From: Bog-532 sp963830385
GTDB lineage: Bacteria; Actinomycetota; Actinomycetes; Streptosporangiales; Streptosporangiaceae
Direction: 5' to 3'
DNA: 64,000 bases
NCBI GenBank assembly: GCA_963830385.1
Contig: CAWHMD010000008.1
Coordinates: forward strand, 186,001 to 250,000
The notes under the pieces are model-generated. The model worked only from the letters and a program-made list of their open reading frames with translations. It was not told the DNA's origin and made no database searches. The translations under genes were made by a program, and so were the position numbers. Of the stretch, positions 60,766-64,000 are shown piece by piece. Position 1 is the first letter of the stretch. The number at the start of each line of letters is the position of its first letter.

Positions 60766-61446
60766 ATGACAGTGAGCGTTGATCCAGCACCCGGTCCCGC
60801 CGCGTACGAATCCCGGCTGGTCACCATTTCGGCTGCCTACGGCGCCGGTGGAAGTGTCGTCGCACCTGCTCTGGCGGAACGGCTCGGCGTGCCTTTCCTC
60901 CAGCGGGTTACGAGCAACGAGGTCGACCCGGCCGACTGCGGGCCCTGCGCCGAGCAGCTGACGCCCGACGAAGCCCGCAGCACCCCGGTGCACCGGCTGC
61001 TCGCCTCCTTCACCCACGCGATGCCGGTCGGGCCGACCCAGTCGCCGCCGCCGACGCACCTGATCGAAGAGGAACTGCGCGGCGACGCCGAGTCCGGGAT
61101 CCGCCGCCTGGCGGCCGATGGCCAGGGCGTGATTCTCGGCCGGGCGGCCGCGGTCGTCCTCGGCAAGGACGTCGGCTTCCACGTCCGGCTCGATGGCCCG
61201 CCGGGCCGCCGGGCCGCCCAGGGCGCCGTGATCGAAGACGTCGGCCCGGAGCAGGCCATGGCCCGCATGAACGCGGCCGACAAGGCGCGCACCGCATACG
61301 TCCGCCGGCTGTACCACGCGGACCCGGCCGACGCCTCCCTGTACCACCTGGTGATCGACTCCACCGCGGTGCCGCTGGAGGCGGTCACCGAGCTCATCCT
61401 GCAGGCGATGTCCGCCCGCGCCCTGATCCAGGCCCGCGCACAGTAA
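60766..61446 (+). CDS. Cytidylate kinase-like family protein
   Basis: 226 residues from ATG 60766 with GGAAGGAG upstream. The N-terminal P-loop-like VTISAAYGAGGSVVAPALAE is the degenerate Walker A of the CMK-like group, then AERLGVPFLQR. A central ILGRAAAVVLGKDVGFHVRL block and NAADKARTAYVRRLYHADPA close the fold. True cytidylate kinases have GPxGSGK; here the Lys is absent, so catalysis is doubtful. Often found near stress genes in actinobacteria. Confidence 0.8.
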   Translation: MTVSVDPAPGPAAYESRLVTISAAYGAGGSVVAPALAERLGVPFLQRVTSNEVDPADCGPCAEQLTPDEARSTPVHRLLASFTHAMPVGPTQSPPPTHLIEEELRGDAESGIRRLAADGQGVILGRAAAVVLGKDVGFHVRLDGPPGRRAAQGAVIEDVGPEQAMARMNAADKARTAYVRRLYHADPADASLYHLVIDSTAVPLEAVTELILQAMSARALIQARAQ

Positions 61447-61465
61447 CGCCAGTAATTGGGGCAGA

Positions 61466-63295
61466 TCAGCCGAGGGCTTCGGCGATCCGGCGGTGGGCCG
61501 CCCAGATCTCCTCGGGGAGATGGGGGAACTGCTCCAGGTACTCCTGGCGGAAGCCGATCTCCTGCCGCCACCGGCCGATGTCGATGGTGAGCAGCTTGTC
61601 CAGGTCGGCCGGGTCGATGTCGAGGCCGTTGGTGTCCAGCTCCTCCTTGGTGGGCAGGATGCCGACCGGGGACTCGACCCCGGTCACCTCGCCGTCGCGC
61701 AGCTGCATCAGCCACAGCAGCGCGCGCAGGTTCTCCCGGTAGCCGGGCCACAGGAAGTGGCCGTCCTCGGGGTCCCGCTGGAACCAGTTGACGTGGGCGA
61801 AGATCGGCTTGTTGGTGGCGGCGTTGATGATCTTCAGCCAGTGCTCGGCGTACCTGCCCTCGGGGTAGGACATGAACGGGCGCATCGACATCGGGTCGTA
61901 GCGGAGCTGCCCGTCCAGGCCGTCGGCGGCGAAGGTGGCCTCCGCGCCCAGGGTGAGCCCGTCGTACACGCCCTCGGCGACGTCGTTGATCGCCCGGATC
62001 AGCGGCTCGCGGTCCCGGGTCCGGCCACCGAAGATGATGCCGTCGATCGGCACACCGGCCGGCTTGTCGTAGTCGGGTGCGATGTTGGGCACGTTGGCCA
62101 GCGTGGTGGTGAACCGGCTGTTCGGGTGGGCCCAGGGGTCGTCCTGCTGGTCCTGGGTGCGGTCGGTGATCCGGCCGCCCTTCCAGTCCAGCCAGCCGTC
62201 CAGGTCCTGCGGCGGATTTTGCGTGCGGCCCTCCCACCAGACTTCGTGGGTCTTCTCGTTGTAGGCGACGTTGGTGAAGATCGCCCGGGTGCCCGGGGCG
62301 ATGGCGTCGAGCGCGGTCGGGTTGGTCTTCTCGTTGGTGTCCTTGGCCACCCCGAACACACCGAACTCGGGGTTCATGCCGTAGAGACGCCCGTCCTCGC
62401 CCACCCACATCCAGGCGATGTCATCGCCGTAGAACTCGACGTGGTAGCGGTCGCCGAGGGCGTCGGGGGACAGGGTCATGGCCAGGTTGGTCTTGCCCGA
62501 GGCGCTCGGGAAGCCGCCCGCGATGTGCCACTTCTTGCCGGTCACCTTGTCGGTGATGCCGAGCAGCATGAACTGCTCGGAGAGGAACTTCGCCGACGCC
62601 CAGCCGTCGTAGCTGGACTGGCGCAGGCCGTGGGCGATCTTGCCGAGCAGCGCGTTGCCGCCGTAGGACGAGCCGAAGTGCAGGATGGTCCGCTCGTCGG
62701 CCACGGTGACGAAGTAGCGCTTGTCCTCCGGCGTGCCCTGGCCGAGGTTCTCCAGGTCACCGGTGACATGCACGGCGCGCACGAAGCTGTCCGGGTCGGC
62801 CAGGTTGTTGATGTACTCGACCCCGACCCGGGCCATCCGGTTCATGTGCAGCACGACGCTGCGGTTGTCGGTGAGCTCCACGCCCGCGGCGTACTTCTCC
62901 AGCGGGGATCCCGGGGCCGACATCAGGTACGGGATCACGTACATGGTCTTGCCCGCCGACGCGCCGGTCATCAGCCCGATGAGCTTGGCCTTCATCTCGG
63001 CGGCGGGGTGCCAGTTGTTGTAGACACCCTCGTCGGCCGGATCGCTGGTGGCGACGATCGTGCGCTCTTCCGAGCGGGCGGTGTCCTTGTAGTAGCTGCG
63101 TGAGTAGTAGAGGTCCTCACCGGCCGGCAGGAGCTCGCCGGCGTCCACGGCCTCCCGGATCAGCCTTGCGTCGTCTTCGGCGCCGACGACCTCGACGTTG
63201 TCCGCACCTGTCACCTCGGCCCAGTAGCGAACGTACTCGCGTACGTGGTCGTTTTTCAGATGAGCGGCTGCCAGGATGCCATCAACGTCGGCCAC
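61466..63295 (-). CDS. pckG: Phosphoenolpyruvate carboxykinase (GTP)
   Basis: 609 residues from GTG 63295 (VADVDGILAAAHLKNDHVRE), preferred because GAGAGGA sits 9 bases upstream and homologues begin there; ATG 63352 would add 19 residues. GTP-type landmarks: SSYGGNALLGKIAHGLRQSS, kinase-1a GGFPSASGKTNLAM, YGDDIAWMWVG and FGGRTRDREPLIRAI. It catalyses oxaloacetate + GTP to PEP + CO2, the entry to gluconeogenesis. In most GTP enzymes the P-loop reads PSACGK with a reactive Cys; here it is Ser266, and the HGLRQSSYDGW loop also differs, so this is a divergent lineage. Confidence 0.92.
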   Translation of the reverse strand: MADVDGILAAAHLKNDHVREYVRYWAEVTGADNVEVVGAEDDARLIREAVDAGELLPAGEDLYYSRSYYKDTARSEERTIVATSDPADEGVYNNWHPAAEMKAKLIGLMTGASAGKTMYVIPYLMSAPGSPLEKYAAGVELTDNRSVVLHMNRMARVGVEYINNLADPDSFVRAVHVTGDLENLGQGTPEDKRYFVTVADERTILHFGSSYGGNALLGKIAHGLRQSSYDGWASAKFLSEQFMLLGITDKVTGKKWHIAGGFPSASGKTNLAMTLSPDALGDRYHVEFYGDDIAWMWVGEDGRLYGMNPEFGVFGVAKDTNEKTNPTALDAIAPGTRAIFTNVAYNEKTHEVWWEGRTQNPPQDLDGWLDWKGGRITDRTQDQQDDPWAHPNSRFTTTLANVPNIAPDYDKPAGVPIDGIIFGGRTRDREPLIRAINDVAEGVYDGLTLGAEATFAADGLDGQLRYDPMSMRPFMSYPEGRYAEHWLKIINAATNKPIFAHVNWFQRDPEDGHFLWPGYRENLRALLWLMQLRDGEVTGVESPVGILPTKEELDTNGLDIDPADLDKLLTIDIGRWRQEIGFRQEYLEQFPHLPEEIWAAHRRIAEALG

Positions 63296-63595
63296 GTGCT
63301 TGGTCCTCTCGGTCGTCAAGCCGTTGGCTTGAGAAATTAACGCTTTATTCATCCTCTCCCATGTTCGGCGTACCTTGCAGTGAGGGATCTATCACGCTCC
63401 CCGCACTTCCGGCGACGAAGAGTAATCAGGACGTGCCCGCCCGGAGTACGCCAAGGTGACAGCCGACAGTGCCGTCGGTGGTCTAGCCCAATGGTCTTGA
63501 CCTGCGACGACGTGATTTCCGTAACATTGACGGTGCCGACCGGAACTGCTCGTGCGGAAATTCACAAGCAGACGGCTCCAGGCGAGCGCAACTGT
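63296..63595. other. Intergenic region upstream of pckG
   Basis: 300 bp without a supportable gene. It contains the pckG promoter region on the minus strand and an AT-rich patch at about 63320-63350. A short minus-strand frame at 63392-63601 has no domain signature and is unlikely to be a gene. No operator-like dyad stands out. Confidence 0.5.
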
Positions 63596-63631
63596 GAGCA
63601 CCCCGGCCGAATCTTGCGGGCCGGGGTGCTC
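63596..63631 (-). terminator. Hairpin terminator of the membrane-protein gene
   Basis: GAGCACCCCGGCC, 10-nt loop, GGCCGGGGTGCTC: a perfect 13-bp stem 12 bp past the stop of the gene at 63644 (minus strand). No U-tract follows, the I-shaped type common in high-GC actinobacteria. Confidence 0.8.
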
Positions 63632-63643
63632 GACTGGCTGCGC

Positions 63644-64000
63644 TCACCGGATGGATCGCTTGGCGACCCCGCTGACCAGCACGCCGATGGTGATGCCGAT
63701 GGCCAGGTTGACCACCGCGGTGGCGATCTTGCCCTCCAGCGCGGCCGTGGTGCTGAACGGGAACAGGGCGGCGATGACGGTCACCAGGCCGGCGATCCAG
63801 CCGAAGAACATCAGCGGCCGCTGCGTGCCCATCATCAGCAGCTGCACCAGCGCGGTGGCGCCGATGGCGCCCGCGAAGGCGATCAGGATCAGGCCGGTCG
63901 TGTGCATGTCGCCGTAGGCGCCGTCCTGGCGCGGGGCCAGCACCGACAGGTTGAGCAGCCAGCGGCAGGCCAGGACGCCGACCAGCGCGACCAGGCTGGC
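63644..64000 (-). CDS. Partial membrane protein (DUF6069-like), cut by the window end
   Basis: At least 118 residues; the frame stays open to base 64000. Hydrophobic helices: ASLVALVGVLACRWLLNLSV, TTGLILIAFAGAIGATALVQ, MFFGWIAGLVTVIAALFPFS, KIATAVVNLAIGITIGVLVS. The RPLMFFGWIAGLVTVIAALF and KIATAVVNLAIGI blocks match the C-terminal half of small actinobacterial DUF6069-type proteins. Function unknown. Confidence 0.7.
   Translation of the reverse strand, partial: ASLVALVGVLACRWLLNLSVLAPRQDGAYGDMHTTGLILIAFAGAIGATALVQLLMMGTQRPLMFFGWIAGLVTVIAALFPFSTTAALEGKIATAVVNLAIGITIGVLVSGVAKRSIR

Noticed and set aside
60837..62408. 523-residue minus-strand frame across the kinase-like gene and pckG
   Set aside because: Off-frame reading of two well-supported genes, Arg/Gly-rich with no family signature.
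63392..63601. 69-residue minus-strand frame between pckG and the membrane protein
   Set aside because: Short, no domain, weak codon bias; treated as non-coding.

Overview
The window is high-GC DNA with strong GC bias at third codon positions, frequent GTG and TTG starts, GTGA/ATGA stop-start overlaps, a GTP-type PEP carboxykinase, a group II truncated haemoglobin, an ATP-dependent DNA ligase and many TetR, MarR, LysR, Lrp and IclR regulators. Together these point to a soil-type, metabolically versatile actinomycete (Streptosporangiales/Frankiales/Streptomycetales-like; lineage not resolvable by eye). No tRNA, rRNA, CRISPR array, prophage or replication origin was seen.

Layout. 0-2.4 kb is a worn edge: a biotin-carboxylase remnant, a PhyH dioxygenase, a truncated IS5-type transposase and a zinc-ribbon hypothetical. 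2.4-10.4 kb holds a homodimeric E1-like thiamine-diphosphate enzyme with a divergent Lrp regulator, a truncated GNAT, TetR/VOC, uppP, an ArsR with a decayed amidase, and an SRPBCC/ArsR pair. 10.5-17.5 kb is an accessory catabolic island: a trimethylamine-dehydrogenase-type flavoprotein, TetR, LysR, a flavin monooxygenase, RidA, a DUF1028 protein and an SDR. 17.5-23.6 kb has azlCD with its Lrp regulator, then four consecutive loci with broken reading frames (a CNB-thioredoxin-reductase-like protein, a VOC protein, an ABC ATPase, a dpaL remnant). 23.6-28.9 kb is a histidine-utilisation operon (hutH, hutU, an allantoate-amidohydrolase-type enzyme) with an IclR regulator. 28.9-33.7 kb holds a GlcD-like oxidase, an SDR with a leaderless-type promoter, rpiA, and a LysR/EamA pair.

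The most distinctive part is 33.7-50.1 kb. Four operon-like blocks appear to form one catabolic regulon: (i) APC permease, luciferase-like monooxygenase and PLP decarboxylase; (ii) a class-I GATase, a MarR regulator and a C26 gamma-glutamyl hydrolase; (iii) a glutamine-synthetase-like ligase, a P450 fused to a phthalate-dioxygenase-reductase module, and a Rieske-oxygenase homologue that has lost canonical ligands; (iv) an acetoacetate-decarboxylase-like enzyme, a semialdehyde dehydrogenase, a class III extradiol dioxygenase, an FAH-family enzyme and an M20 peptidase. A conserved 14-nt block (consensus GGnYCnAACGATT) lies ahead of blocks i and iv and between the divergent blocks ii and iii. The MarR protein is the obvious candidate to bind it. 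The inferred theme is uptake and gamma-glutamylation of an amine, oxidation, then homoprotocatechuate-type ring cleavage.

50.2-64 kb is mixed: VOC, a chromate transporter with an ArsR-ArsC fusion and a clear ArsR-type operator, a flavoprotein remnant, truncated haemoglobin, a TauE exporter, a molybdopterin oxidoreductase, an alpha/beta hydrolase, a universal stress protein, DNA ligase, an MFS transporter, a DUF1801 protein, a cytidylate-kinase-like protein, PEP carboxykinase, and a membrane protein cut by the window end. Several otherwise intact genes carry one-base losses in G/C-rich runs, so sequencing or assembly error must be separated from real gene decay.
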